Below, piece by piece: positions 47,482 to 54,618 of a stretch of DNA of 57,352 bases (within the stretch, counting starts at the first letter, position 1; each line of letters opens with the position of its first letter). The translations under genes and the position numbers were made by a program. Source of the stretch: Coriobacteriia bacterium (GTDB taxonomy: Bacteria; Actinomycetota; Coriobacteriia; Anaerosomatales; SLCP01). The stretch spans positions 1 to 57,352 of the forward strand of contig JAHYJI010000005.1 of assembly GCA_019429145.1 (NCBI GenBank), written 5' to 3'. A model generated the notes under the pieces. It saw nothing but the letters and a program-made list of their open reading frames with translations, made no database searches and was not told the origin of the DNA.

Positions 47482-48078
47482 ATGGGCCGCTACACCGTTG
47501 CGATCACTGGTGCGTCCGGCAGTGCGTACGGGATGCGGGTCGTAGAACGCCTGCTCGCCTCGGGTCACGAGGTGGCGCTCGTCATGACGCCCGCAGGTAC
47601 CGAGGTTGCCGCGTACGAGCTCGAGTTCGATCTCCCTGCCGAGGACTCGGCCAGAGCCCTCCTGCGCTTCCTGGAGCTGCCGAGTGACGCGCCCCTGCGC
47701 ATCGCATGCTGTGGCGACCTCTTCGATCCGCTCGCATCCGGATCTCACCGGACCGACGCGATGATCGTCGTGCCTGCCTCCATGGGGTTCTGTGCGAGCG
47801 TGGCGAACGGCCTCGCATCTAACCTGGCAGAGCGGGCGGCCGACGTGGCGCTCAAGGAGGGCCGGCCGCTTGTGATGGTGCCCCGAGAGACGCCGCTCTC
47901 CCTCGTTCACCTGCGTAACCTCACGACGCTTGCCGAGGCGGGTGCGATCATCGCGCCGGCGATGCCGGCCTTCTACCATCACCCGCAGACTCTCGATGAC
48001 CAGGTGAGTTTCGTCGTTGGCAAGGTGCTCGACGTCCTCGGGATCGAACACGATCTGTTTCCGCGGTGGGGAGCGTAG
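47482..48078 (+). CDS. ubiX: Flavin prenyltransferase UbiX
   Basis: The 198-aa flavoprotein has AITGASGSAYGMRVVERLLASGHEV at the N-terminus (FMN site), PASMGFCASVANGLASNLAERAADVALKEGRPL and VPRETPLSLVHLRNLTTLAEAGAIIAPAMPAFYHHP, the UbiX signature. It joins dimethylallyl phosphate to FMN, making the cofactor for the UbiD-family enzyme two genes upstream. ATG 47482 has GAAAGGGGA upstream. No clear terminator follows. Confidence 0.93.
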   Translation: MGRYTVAITGASGSAYGMRVVERLLASGHEVALVMTPAGTEVAAYELEFDLPAEDSARALLRFLELPSDAPLRIACCGDLFDPLASGSHRTDAMIVVPASMGFCASVANGLASNLAERAADVALKEGRPLVMVPRETPLSLVHLRNLTTLAEAGAIIAPAMPAFYHHPQTLDDQVSFVVGKVLDVLGIEHDLFPRWGA

Positions 48079-48127
48079 GGGGGTCTTCCTCGGCCTCAGG
48101 TTGACGGACGTGCCACCTCGGCGGAGA

Positions 48128-48211
48128 ATGTGTGTTCGTAAGGGTCAGAACCACCGCACCGCAGCAGTAGTAGCAGTAGTAGTCGCAGTCACAGTCGCAG
48201 CACGGAGGTAG
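48128..48211 (+). other. Possible Ala/Val-rich leader peptide with triplet repeat
   Basis: From ATG 48128 to TAG 48209 there are 27 codons. The first part is ordinary, and the second (48161-48202) is a run of GCA, GTA, GTC and ACA triplets coding for AAVVAVVVAVTVAA. It ends inside the ribosome-binding site of the next small gene. This could be a translated leader that controls that gene, or just a triplet-repeat tract. GGCGGAG lies almost against the ATG, so translation is uncertain. Confidence 0.35.
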
Positions 48212-48216
48212 CAGCC

Positions 48217-48369
48217 ATGACCCTGGCACAGGCGCGCAAGCGCTATCCGCTCGTGCCCGCCGAGATCGTGAAGTGGGCCGTCGATAACATCCCCGATCCG
48301 CGCGATGTCGAGCGCGGGCTGATGCGGCTCGAGAACTCCCGCCGCGTCGAGCTCAAGTACTCGGCATAG
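48217..48369 (+). CDS. 50-aa hypothetical protein
   Basis: A 50-aa open frame begins MTLAQARKRYPLVPAEIVKW, and the remainder is helical and charged, ending ELKYSA. CGGAGGT sits eight bases upstream of ATG 48217, the codon use matches the high-GC neighbours, and a terminator hairpin follows. I do not recognise the family. It has the size and charge of small regulators but no defined motif. Confidence 0.6.
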   Translation: MTLAQARKRYPLVPAEIVKWAVDNIPDPRDVERGLMRLENSRRVELKYSA

Positions 48370-48380
48370 CAGACACACAA

Positions 48381-48408
48381 GAAGGGCCGCCCACCGGGAC
48401 GGCCCTTC
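48381..48408. terminator. Hairpin between the 50-aa gene and tRNA-Cys
   Basis: GAAGGGCCG (48381-48389) pairs exactly with CGGCCCTTC (48400-48408). It lies between the ends of a plus- and a minus-strand gene and can serve both. T-runs are weak. Confidence 0.7.
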
Positions 48409-48416
48409 ATCGGTTC

Positions 48417-48490
48417 TGGAGGCGACGCCCGGATTCGAACCGGGGATAAGGGCTTTGCAGGCCCCTGCCTTGCCACTTGGCCACGTCGCC
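48417..48490 (-). tRNA. tRNA-Cys (GCA anticodon)
   Basis: Read on the minus strand, GGCGACG pairs with CGTCGCC, the anticodon loop CTGCAAA gives GCA, the T-arm contains GGTTCGAAT, the discriminator is U, and CCA is encoded. Confidence 0.95.
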
Positions 48491-48582
48491 GTATGCGGCG
48501 CTGAGCTGCGCCTGTTATGAATCGAAGGCCGGCCCCGTGGGCCGCGTTGAAGCCTCCCGGACCGACCTTCGGATCGAATCGA

Positions 48583-48657
48583 TGGAGCGGACGAAGGGAT
48601 TCGAACCCTCGACCCCCACCTTGGCAAGGTGGTGTTCTACCACTGAACTACGTCCGC
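48583..48657 (-). tRNA. tRNA-Gly (GCC anticodon)
   Basis: Read on the minus strand, GCGGACG pairs with CGTCCGC. The anticodon stem CACCT/AGGTG surrounds TGCCA, giving GCC. The T-arm GAGGGTTCGAATCCC and encoded CCA are present. Confidence 0.95.
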
Positions 48658-48826
48658 GCGCAAAGGGTAGTCTAGCAAGGGCACTACACCGTGGCAAGGA
48701 AGAATCCACGCTGGTTCTGATAGATGCCGAGGATATCGTGGTTCCTGGGCGTCCCAGCATTTTGGGGGTGGCGCGGACGGCTGGAGTTGGTACAATGTGC
48801 GTCGCTGCTCGATAGAGTGGCTGCAC

Positions 48827-48901
48827 GGGCGCTTAGCTCAGGGGGAGAGCACTTCCTTGACGCGGAAGGGGTCAGAGGTTCAAATCCTCTAGCGCCCACC
48901 A
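48827..48901 (+). tRNA. tRNA-Val (GAC anticodon)
   Basis: Acceptor GGGCGCT pairs with AGCGCCC. The anticodon stem CTTCC/GGAAG holds loop TTGACGC, giving GAC. The T-arm AGAGGTTCAAATCCTCT and encoded CCA are complete. Its last 13 bases are repeated at 52156-52168, marking it as an insertion target. Confidence 0.96.
48889..48901. repeat. Left attachment repeat inside tRNA-Val 3' end
   Basis: CTAGCGCCCACCA forms the 3' end of the tRNA. It is identical to 52156-52168. Direct repeats of a tRNA 3' end are typical of site-specific integration. Confidence 0.75.
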
Positions 48902-48910
48902 TGGATGAAG

Positions 48911-48956
48911 AAACGCCCCTTCGGGATCTCTGCGGAGATATTCGAAGGGGCGTTTT
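48911..48956. terminator. Bidirectional terminator after tRNA-Val
   Basis: AAACGCCCCTTCG (48911-48923) pairs with CGAAGGGGCGTTT (48943-48955), with T-rich ends on both strands and an inner ATCTC/GAGAT pairing. It can stop tRNA-Val and the minus-strand initiator-like gene, whose stop codon overlaps it. Confidence 0.85.
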
Positions 48957-49863
48957 AGCTGGCCCCGAGCGAGGCGAGCGCACCATAGAGGCGGCTGATG
49001 ATCCGACCTTCACTCTCGGCCCGGGCAGCGTGACGGATGCGCGGCTGGGGCTCAGAGGCCCCCCACAGCCCCGGCAGCACCTCCCAGCGCGGATCGAGCG
49101 GCCAGCGGCTCTTGTTGGCCCCTGACGGAACGCAGAGCTTGCACCACTCGACCCCATGGGCAAACAGCCCCGGCAGAATCTGAAAGGACTCACGGACCGT
49201 GTCCGCTGAGAGCTCTCTGAGCGCGTCGCGCCGGTACTGCACTTCGATGCGCCACACAGGAGCGTCCGGATCGTAGTGCTCCGCAGACTCCCACACCGTC
49301 GCATATGAGAGCTTCTTCTTGGCCTTGAGTTCAGCGTCCTTGCGGTAGATGCGAAAGACGGTATTGCGCGTGCCGAGCTTGTACGTGACCCCTTCGCCGT
49401 CTTTGTGGATGCTTCGGGCACTTGCCCGGCAGACGATGTTTTCGAAGTCACGGTCAGTGAACTCAAAGCCCTGGACATCGAGACACAGGTCCAGGCGCGA
49501 GAGGGTGTTTTCCCGATCCGCTCCAAGGGAGGCGGCAAGCTGTGCCGAACGCTCGTAGAGCTCCGTGTGGCCGTGTGTGGCAAGCGCTTGGGCGAGCAAG
49601 CGTACCGAGACCGGAGGGATACCGCTTGCGGCAACAGAGACCCGGAGGATGATGTCTGAGTCCTGTAGTACGAAGCGATACGTGCCGCTGCCCTTGGGAG
49701 TCACGAAGAACTCCTCACCGCCACCGTCGAAGGGCTGAGGACGGTCTAGAAGCTGTGCCCGGTCCTTGGCGGTCTGAAGGCGTGAGATCAGGCCATCGAC
49801 GAGCTCACCTTCAAAGGTCGCTTCCAGGGTATCCACACCGGCATAGAGGAGCCGAATACTCAC
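48955..49863 (-). CDS. Replication-initiator-like protein
   Basis: The 302-aa product has an N-terminal strand (GVDTLEATFEGEL), TLSRLDLCLDVQGFEFT in the middle, TYKLGTRNTVFRIYRKDAELKAKK and VWRIEVQYRRDALREL, the pattern seen in plasmid and phage Rep proteins (Rep_trans/replication initiation factor). These nick or open a replication origin. The GTG 49863 start overlaps the end of the 69-aa gene (GTGA), with AGAGGAC upstream. It lies in the small element bounded by the tRNA-Val repeats and ends in a bidirectional terminator. Homology is by motif pattern only. Confidence 0.55.
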   Translation of the reverse strand: MSIRLLYAGVDTLEATFEGELVDGLISRLQTAKDRAQLLDRPQPFDGGGEEFFVTPKGSGTYRFVLQDSDIILRVSVAASGIPPVSVRLLAQALATHGHTELYERSAQLAASLGADRENTLSRLDLCLDVQGFEFTDRDFENIVCRASARSIHKDGEGVTYKLGTRNTVFRIYRKDAELKAKKKLSYATVWESAEHYDPDAPVWRIEVQYRRDALRELSADTVRESFQILPGLFAHGVEWCKLCVPSGANKSRWPLDPRWEVLPGLWGASEPQPRIRHAARAESEGRIISRLYGALASLGAS

Positions 49864-50069
49864 GACTTGTCCTCTTGGGTGTAATTAGAATCCCCCATGT
49901 TATAAGCGCTGGGGGATTCGAGCCCTGCGGGCTCCGGGGCGAGGAGTCCGTCAGCGATCAGATCGATGAGCAGCACCGCGAGGGCGCGGGCCTCGGCCGC
50001 CTCCAGGGCGCATCCGCGCCGCTGGAGCTCGGCGCGAAGCTCCGCGCCCACCTCGTGCTTGCTGCTCAT
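49860..50069 (-). CDS. 69-aa element protein upstream of the initiator
   Basis: This 69-aa protein has a helical N-terminal half (EVGAELRAELQRRGCALEAAEARALAVLLIDLIADGLL) and a polar tail. ATG 50069 has GGAGGTG nine bases upstream on the minus strand, so it is a real gene. Its stop overlaps the GTG of the initiator-like gene, linking their translation. It may be a small regulator of replication, but no motif proves it. Its ribosome-binding site is in a strong hairpin. Confidence 0.6.
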   Translation of the reverse strand: MSSKHEVGAELRAELQRRGCALEAAEARALAVLLIDLIADGLLAPEPAGLESPSAYNMGDSNYTQEDKS

Positions 50070-50078
50070 GTGATCTCA

Positions 50079-50109
50079 CCTCCAAGACGGTCTCGTTCGG
50101 TCTTGGAGG
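50079..50109 (-). promoter_or_regulatory. Hairpin that can mask the element's ribosome-binding site
   Basis: CCTCCAAGAC (50079-50088 on plus) and GTCTTGGAGG (50100-50109) are perfect ten-base arms with an 11-base loop. On the minus-strand mRNA the GGAGG arm is the 69-aa gene's Shine-Dalgarno, so the stem would hide it. An operator at the DNA level is also possible. Confidence 0.65.
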
Positions 50110-50123
50110 GAGTATCTGTGTGG

Positions 50124-50864
50124 CTAGTCCGGTTTCGCGGACAGAGAATCGAGCACTTGTGTCCACTTATCGCGATATCGGCGGACAGCCCTGCCTACCG
50201 TGTGAGCCGCCTTGCGGACCTCTTCGGAGTAGTTTTCGGGCTCAGCCATAGCCTCGGGGAGTATCCCTGAGCGTAGATCGGCAAGCGCGATCTCGCGGTA
50301 GGAGCCGCGCTTCTCACCGAGGGCTTGGTATCTACGGAACCACTCAGCGTCGCGAAGCGCGTTCTCATGCTCGCCGATGTAATGCGCGAAAGTCCGGTCG
50401 CAGACACGCTGGAAGTCTTCGGTGATTGTGCCGGAGGTCAGCGGTGTCGCGATGGCTATGACTACCGGAAGCTCGAACTCGTCTTCCTCGTGAATCAGGG
50501 TCTGCACTCCGCCGGTGAGCATCGGCAGCATCGGGAACCCTTCGCCTCCGAGATCGGCGATGACTGCAGCGAGCATGTGGAGCGCAAAGTACTGCCGGAA
50601 GGCCGCACGCGCGTCGTCAGGAAGGGTGATGCCTTGCGCCGCGATGCCGTTGAGCAACTCGTCGAGATCGAGGCCGTCTTCTTTGAGGAGTTCCGCCACG
50701 CGGTCAGCGGCCCACTCGTGACTCTGGCCGGTAGCATTCATCTCGCGGACGACGGCCTGTGCCGCACGCCATGCAGGCGTGTCCTTGACGAGCTCGGTGA
50801 GCTCGAGCGCTGATTGTGTCCATGCGGGGAGGTCCATGAGAGCTAGGGTAGCACCCGCCAGCAT
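50124..50864 (-). CDS. Unknown element protein
   Basis: This product has up to 246 aa. ATG 50837 (237 aa, MDLPAWTQSALELTELVKDT) is the likelier start, but neither has a clear ribosome-binding site. It is mostly helical and acidic, with no signal peptide. AAFRQYFALHMLAAVIADLGGEG could be an amphipathic or weak membrane segment, and VVIAIATPLTSGTITEDFQRVCD is a second conserved-looking block. No known domain is recognised. It lies upstream of the initiator-like operon on the same strand. Confidence 0.45.
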   Translation of the reverse strand: MLAGATLALMDLPAWTQSALELTELVKDTPAWRAAQAVVREMNATGQSHEWAADRVAELLKEDGLDLDELLNGIAAQGITLPDDARAAFRQYFALHMLAAVIADLGGEGFPMLPMLTGGVQTLIHEEDEFELPVVIAIATPLTSGTITEDFQRVCDRTFAHYIGEHENALRDAEWFRRYQALGEKRGSYREIALADLRSGILPEAMAEPENYSEEVRKAAHTVGRAVRRYRDKWTQVLDSLSAKPD

Positions 50865-51007
50865 CGCACCCGACTACAGGCAGTCGGCGCGAGCTATGCC
50901 CTTCGGGCTCGCGCCGGCCTGATCACCTGTGGACGGCTGCTAGAGGCCAGTCCTCAGTGATTGTCTATACTGCGGGAGACAGCGCACGATCCATCAGGAG
51001 GACGTTC

Positions 51008-52126
51008 TTGTCTGCTCGGTCCAACTCCGCTCTGCATCACGGACCCAAGGCTTCGCTTCGAGTGCTCGCATGGAGAGTGCGCGAAGCGATGGTCGGGGCT
51101 TGGAAGCGGCATGACCGTACCCCCCTATACTGCAAGGCGCTTGCTGGTGAGTCCGACTACAACATCTGCGTGAATTCGGACATGACCGTATCGTGCAATT
51201 GCCAGGACTTCGACGGAACGGGTCGCATAGGTGATCTGCGATCGCATTCCCTTGCGGAGATATTCTCGGGTGAGACGGTCCAGGCTTTCCAGGAGTCCCT
51301 GGCGTCAAGAGAATTCCCCACAAGCGTGTGCCACGCATGTCCTGAACTGGCCCCAATCCCAGCCCACGAACTTGCCAGAGGACCCGCGCTCGGTCGAGTC
51401 CCGCGTAGGGGCATCATGGTGGAAAACACCGCGATGTGTAACCTCAGATGTGGACTCTGTCGTCGCAAGGAACTGCTGGCCCTCCGTCGTCAGCCCTCGC
51501 TGAGCCTCGAAGACGTCGCGCACGTGTCGAGAATGCTGGCCGAGTACGGCATCGAGCAGGTCGCATTCTTCAATCTGGGCGAACCGTTTCTCTCTCCAGA
51601 CATTCTTTCTGAGATCCGTCTCCTGCGGCGGCACAATCCAGCTCTCCGTATCCTGACTTCTACAAATGGCCTCTTGCTGGACAACGAGGCGAAGATTGAG
51701 GCCGCCCTTCTCACGGACTACGTCTACTTCTCCATTGACGGAGTCTCGCAAGATACCCTGGTGCGCTATCAGGTAGGGGGCAGCTTTGACAGGCAATACG
51801 GCAATATGAAAGCACTTGTGGAGCAGAGGAACCATCGAAAGGCCACTGACCGTACAGTACGAGTCCCGCTTGTCGAGTGGAAATACGTGTTCTTTCGCTG
51901 GAATGACCACCTGGACCACCTGACGCAGGCATGGGAACTGGCCCAGGAGGCCGGAGTCGATAGACTGACCTTTCACCCCGGGTCCGTAACCGAAGAGGCC
52001 GACCTCTCCAAGCGATCCCTGACCGACCCGTTCTTCCTTTCAGCGGGAGCTCGACTCGTTGATGGCGGGATGAGTATCGACCTTACCGCCTACTCGGCAG
52101 GGGACCTTCGGTTGGAGAGCTTGTAG
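51008..52126 (+). CDS. Radical SAM enzyme with N-terminal SPASM-like segment
   Basis: The 372-aa product has CNLRCGLC (CxxxCxxC) at about 143-150, SLEDVAHVSRMLAEYGIEQVAFFNLGEPFL and SIDGVSQDTLVRY, a normal radical SAM core. Before it lies a SPASM-like block: NICVNSDMTVSCNCQDFDG, IGDLRSHSLAEIFSGETVQ and CHACPEL, with Cys pairs placed as in the usual C-terminal SPASM domain. The order is therefore permuted. TTG 51008 has AGGAGGA five bases upstream; GTG 50957 is in frame but would ignore that site. Lower GC and codon use suggest transfer. The target is unknown; relatives modify peptides or sugars. Confidence 0.75.
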   Translation: MSARSNSALHHGPKASLRVLAWRVREAMVGAWKRHDRTPLYCKALAGESDYNICVNSDMTVSCNCQDFDGTGRIGDLRSHSLAEIFSGETVQAFQESLASREFPTSVCHACPELAPIPAHELARGPALGRVPRRGIMVENTAMCNLRCGLCRRKELLALRRQPSLSLEDVAHVSRMLAEYGIEQVAFFNLGEPFLSPDILSEIRLLRRHNPALRILTSTNGLLLDNEAKIEAALLTDYVYFSIDGVSQDTLVRYQVGGSFDRQYGNMKALVEQRNHRKATDRTVRVPLVEWKYVFFRWNDHLDHLTQAWELAQEAGVDRLTFHPGSVTEEADLSKRSLTDPFFLSAGARLVDGGMSIDLTAYSAGDLRLESL

Positions 52127-52155
52127 CCAGCCCTAGACCGTTCGAAGCGCGTCAA

Positions 52156-52168
52156 CTAGCGCCCACCA
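52156..52168. repeat. Right attachment repeat, copy of the tRNA-Val end
   Basis: CTAGCGCCCACCA repeats the 3' end of tRNA-Val at 48889-48901 in the same orientation. Upstream there is a T-loop-like GTTCGAA, but the rest of the tRNA is not present. Confidence 0.7.
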
Positions 52169-52175
52169 ATAGCAC

Positions 52176-52206
52176 AGGGCCCTGGACCATTGGTTCGGGG
52201 CCCTTT
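52176..52206. terminator. Terminator between element and URO-D-like gene
   Basis: AGGGCCC (52176-52182) pairs with GGGCCCT (52198-52204), followed by TTTC. It separates the plus-strand radical SAM gene from the minus-strand gene. Confidence 0.75.
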
Positions 52207-52211
52207 CACAT

Positions 52212-53141
52212 TCAGATACCCCGCGCACCGTCGACGAACGCCGCGAGTCGGCTGACGGGAATGCGCTCCGGCACTGCCGAGCCGGGCGTTGCGATGAATG
52301 GATGCCCTCGCATCTCCTCGGCCATCCTTGCTCCCTGATTCCGCAGCCACTCCTCGTCGCGGTCGAGTAGGCGCATCGAGTCGAGGTTCCCGAAGACCAC
52401 GGTGTGGGGAGAGAGCTTCTCTCGTGCGGTGGCCAGAGGGGTATCCGCCGTGATCGACATCCCGCTGGCACCCGCACGACTGACGGCATCGAGAACGTGC
52501 GTGGCCGGGCCGCTCACGTGCACCACCGGGTCTGCGCCCGCAGCGCGGCTGCGCGCGAGCAGTTGCCTCATCGCCGGTAGCCACAGAGCGCAGAGTGACT
52601 GGGGACTGGCGAGTGCCGCCAGAGGTTCTCCTATCCACAGGAGTGCAGGATGTGTCTCGAGCGTGGCTTCGGTCACTGCCAACGTTGCCTCGAGTCCGCG
52701 CTCGAGATGCGAGTATGCCGCGCTGCTGCCCGCGAGCGATTCTACGAAGGGTTCGAGTCCGACGATGGTCGCAGCCGTGGTCATGGGCCCCCACACCTGG
52801 GCAACGACCGGCAAGGAACTGGCCGCGAGTTCGCTCATCAGCGACCGGTAGCGCTCGACCGTGCGGGAACCTGCCCCTTCGAGCGGATGAGCCGCTGCCT
52901 CAAGCGGAAGCATCGCACCGAGAACGAAGGGGGACTCCCACGACCGGGCATGGTGAAGTGCGTACTCCGGGTTCGTCCAGGTGGATGGACCGGGTCCCGC
53001 GAACGGCGTCGCCGGAGGGCCGCCGGTGACGAAGACCATCTGCTGCGGCGCTGCACGAACCATGTCCAGTAAGCCCGCCCGCGCTGCGGGCCGGTCCTGT
53101 GCGCTGAAGTGTGGCTGAACTCCGGCTTCCTGCTGTTCCAT
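52212..53141 (-). CDS. Uroporphyrinogen decarboxylase-fold protein (MtaA/CmuA-like)
   Basis: The 309-aa product has the URO-D/MtaA barrel pattern: VVAQVWGPMTTAATIVG, PALLWIGEPLA, VVHVSGPATHVLDAVSRAG, MSITADTPLATAREKL, VVFGNLDSMRLL and GHPFIATPGSAVPERIPVSRLAAFVD. It lacks an N-terminal PGE-RVW heme-type start, which favours the methyltransferase-like MtaA/CmuA group (methyl transfer to corrinoid or CoM) over heme synthesis. It is alone on the minus strand, just outside the element. ATG 53141 has no strong ribosome-binding site. Confidence 0.75.
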   Translation of the reverse strand: MEQQEAGVQPHFSAQDRPAARAGLLDMVRAAPQQMVFVTGGPPATPFAGPGPSTWTNPEYALHHARSWESPFVLGAMLPLEAAAHPLEGAGSRTVERYRSLMSELAASSLPVVAQVWGPMTTAATIVGLEPFVESLAGSSAAYSHLERGLEATLAVTEATLETHPALLWIGEPLAALASPQSLCALWLPAMRQLLARSRAAGADPVVHVSGPATHVLDAVSRAGASGMSITADTPLATAREKLSPHTVVFGNLDSMRLLDRDEEWLRNQGARMAEEMRGHPFIATPGSAVPERIPVSRLAAFVDGARGI

Positions 53142-53248
53142 GGTTGGAGTGTACCCGTGGCACGTGCGCGAACCCCGTTACCATCATGGGTAGAAACCTG
53201 GTGAGGTCACACGCGCAGCGGCTCTGCGGAGACGAGGAAGGATGACAC

Positions 53249-53605
53249 ATGCTGTTGGCGAAGCGTTGGCGCATGCTCATCGTGTGCACGGTACTGATGG
53301 CACTCGTGGTCTTTGGTGCGGCGGCGTGCGGGTCGGACCAGCCGGACACGATAGCACCTGACACCCCCGGCACTGTCGAACCGGACGAACCCGATGGCGG
53401 CGAAGGAGCCGAGGTTCCCGCTACGGACGCTGATCGCACACTCGTCGAGGCGAAATGCTCGGGCTGCCATAATCTGGACCGGGTCTGGGCCGTCGATCAG
53501 GACCGTGCCGGGTGGGAGGCGACGGTCAGCAGGATGGAAGCGAACGGCCTGCAGGTCTCGGAGGACGAGCGCGCTGCGATCATCGAGTACCTGGCCAGCC
53601 AGTAG
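53249..53605 (+). CDS. Lipoprotein c-type cytochrome
   Basis: The 118-aa protein has a signal peptide with lipobox GAAAC (about 25-29), an acidic Pro-rich linker, then one heme motif CSGCH (CxxCH) in EAKCSGCHNLDRVW, with a Met in VSRMEANGL as a likely second ligand. It would carry electrons on the outer face of the membrane. GAGGAAGG lies seven bases upstream of ATG 53249. It is convergent with the lipid-kinase gene, nine bases apart. ccdA at 37 kb is a likely partner in its maturation. Confidence 0.88.
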   Translation: MLLAKRWRMLIVCTVLMALVVFGAAACGSDQPDTIAPDTPGTVEPDEPDGGEGAEVPATDADRTLVEAKCSGCHNLDRVWAVDQDRAGWEATVSRMEANGLQVSEDERAAIIEYLASQ

Positions 53606-53614
53606 CCTGTCGGG

Positions 53615-54505
53615 TCAGGGCAGTATCAGGCGCGTCGCGCCGGGCAGTACCCGTGCTCTGAGCGGGGTTGTCGCCGGAAGGACTTCTCCGTCGTACTGGA
53701 GCGAGAGATCCGGCTCTGCCTCGATCACCACTTCCTGTGCCGAGTGGACCTCGAGGCCTGCGGTGTGGTCGGGATTGGCCACGAAGCGATCGAAGAACGC
53801 ACCCCAGACGGTCGGGATCAGCCCCGGAACGTTCTTGGTCCTGACGACGACGACCTCGAACAGGCCGTCCGCCGGGTCGCTCCGGTGCGTGAGCGCCAGG
53901 TCGAACTGCAACCGTGCGACGTTCATCACCAGCACGGCGATTCCCTCGGAGTGCACGGTTCTGCCGTCGATGTGCAGTGTGAAGTGCGACACGGTCGGTG
54001 TCAGATTCTGGAGCGCGCCGACGAAGTAGGCGGCAGCACCGAGAGTCGGCTTCAGCCGGTCGGCCGCTTCCATGATCGCCGCATCGAATCCGGCACCGGC
54101 AGCTACGATGAAGCCCTGTCGGTGCTCTTCATCCGGACCGTAGGTGAACTCGCCCAGATCGATGTCCCTCAGTTGTCCGTCGAGCGTGATGTGCGCGAGT
54201 GCCTCGGGGTCTGCGGGCATCCGCATATTGAGAGCGAACACGTTTGCCGTGCCCGCAGGATACGCAAGCACGGGAATGCCGGAGTTGGCGAGCGTGTAGC
54301 ATATCGCCGAGACCGTTCCGTCGCCGCCGGCGGCCACTACGCGGTCGTGCTCCGCCGCATCTCGCAGCGCGCCAGCGACATCGCCACTCTGGTGCAGATC
54401 CCGCACGGTGACCTCGGCGCCACGCTCCACGAGGGCGCGGACGTACTCGTAGACGCCGGCATCGCCCTGGCCGGACTTGAGATTGACGACCAGCAGGATT
54501 CGCAT
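53615..54505 (-). CDS. Diacylglycerol/lipid kinase family (DagK/YegS)
   Basis: The 296-aa enzyme has VVAAGGDGTVSAI (nucleotide motif), YPAGTANVFALNM and GFIVAAGAGFDAAIM, the DagK/YegS/LCB5 pattern. It would phosphorylate diacylglycerol or a similar lipid to recycle membrane lipids. ATG 54505 has GGAGGATTG upstream on the minus strand. The substrate could also be a sphingoid-type base or a prenol. Confidence 0.88.
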   Translation of the reverse strand: MRILLVVNLKSGQGDAGVYEYVRALVERGAEVTVRDLHQSGDVAGALRDAAEHDRVVAAGGDGTVSAICYTLANSGIPVLAYPAGTANVFALNMRMPADPEALAHITLDGQLRDIDLGEFTYGPDEEHRQGFIVAAGAGFDAAIMEAADRLKPTLGAAAYFVGALQNLTPTVSHFTLHIDGRTVHSEGIAVLVMNVARLQFDLALTHRSDPADGLFEVVVVRTKNVPGLIPTVWGAFFDRFVANPDHTAGLEVHSAQEVVIEAEPDLSLQYDGEVLPATTPLRARVLPGATRLILP

Positions 54506-54618
54506 CTCAATCCTCCACCTTCAGTGCTACCGGTCAAGGTCTGTCCGGTGCGCATCATGTCACGCCTATACGGTATTGTGTGAACGGCGGATTTACCAGC
54601 ACCGACGGAAGGCGGCAC

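Larger units (their letters stand above)
48889..52168. mobile_element. Small integrated element at tRNA-Val, no integrase
   Basis: The segment lies between two exact copies of the tRNA-Val 3' end (13 bp, 3267 bp apart). It contains a minus-strand operon (246-aa unknown, 69-aa protein, replication-initiator-like protein) and a plus-strand radical SAM gene. The latter is visibly lower in GC than its surroundings (line 51601-51660 is 33/60 GC). No integrase or recombinase frame is present, so it is either a satellite mobilised by another element or a decayed one. Confidence 0.65.

Noticed and set aside
48161-48202. Triplet tract as a CRISPR or satellite array
   Set aside because: There are no spacers or longer units; it is a short microsatellite-like run.
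53156-53172. TGGCACG as a sigma-54 -24 box near the cytochrome gene
   Set aside because: The -12 position reads AA rather than GC, so half of the promoter is missing.
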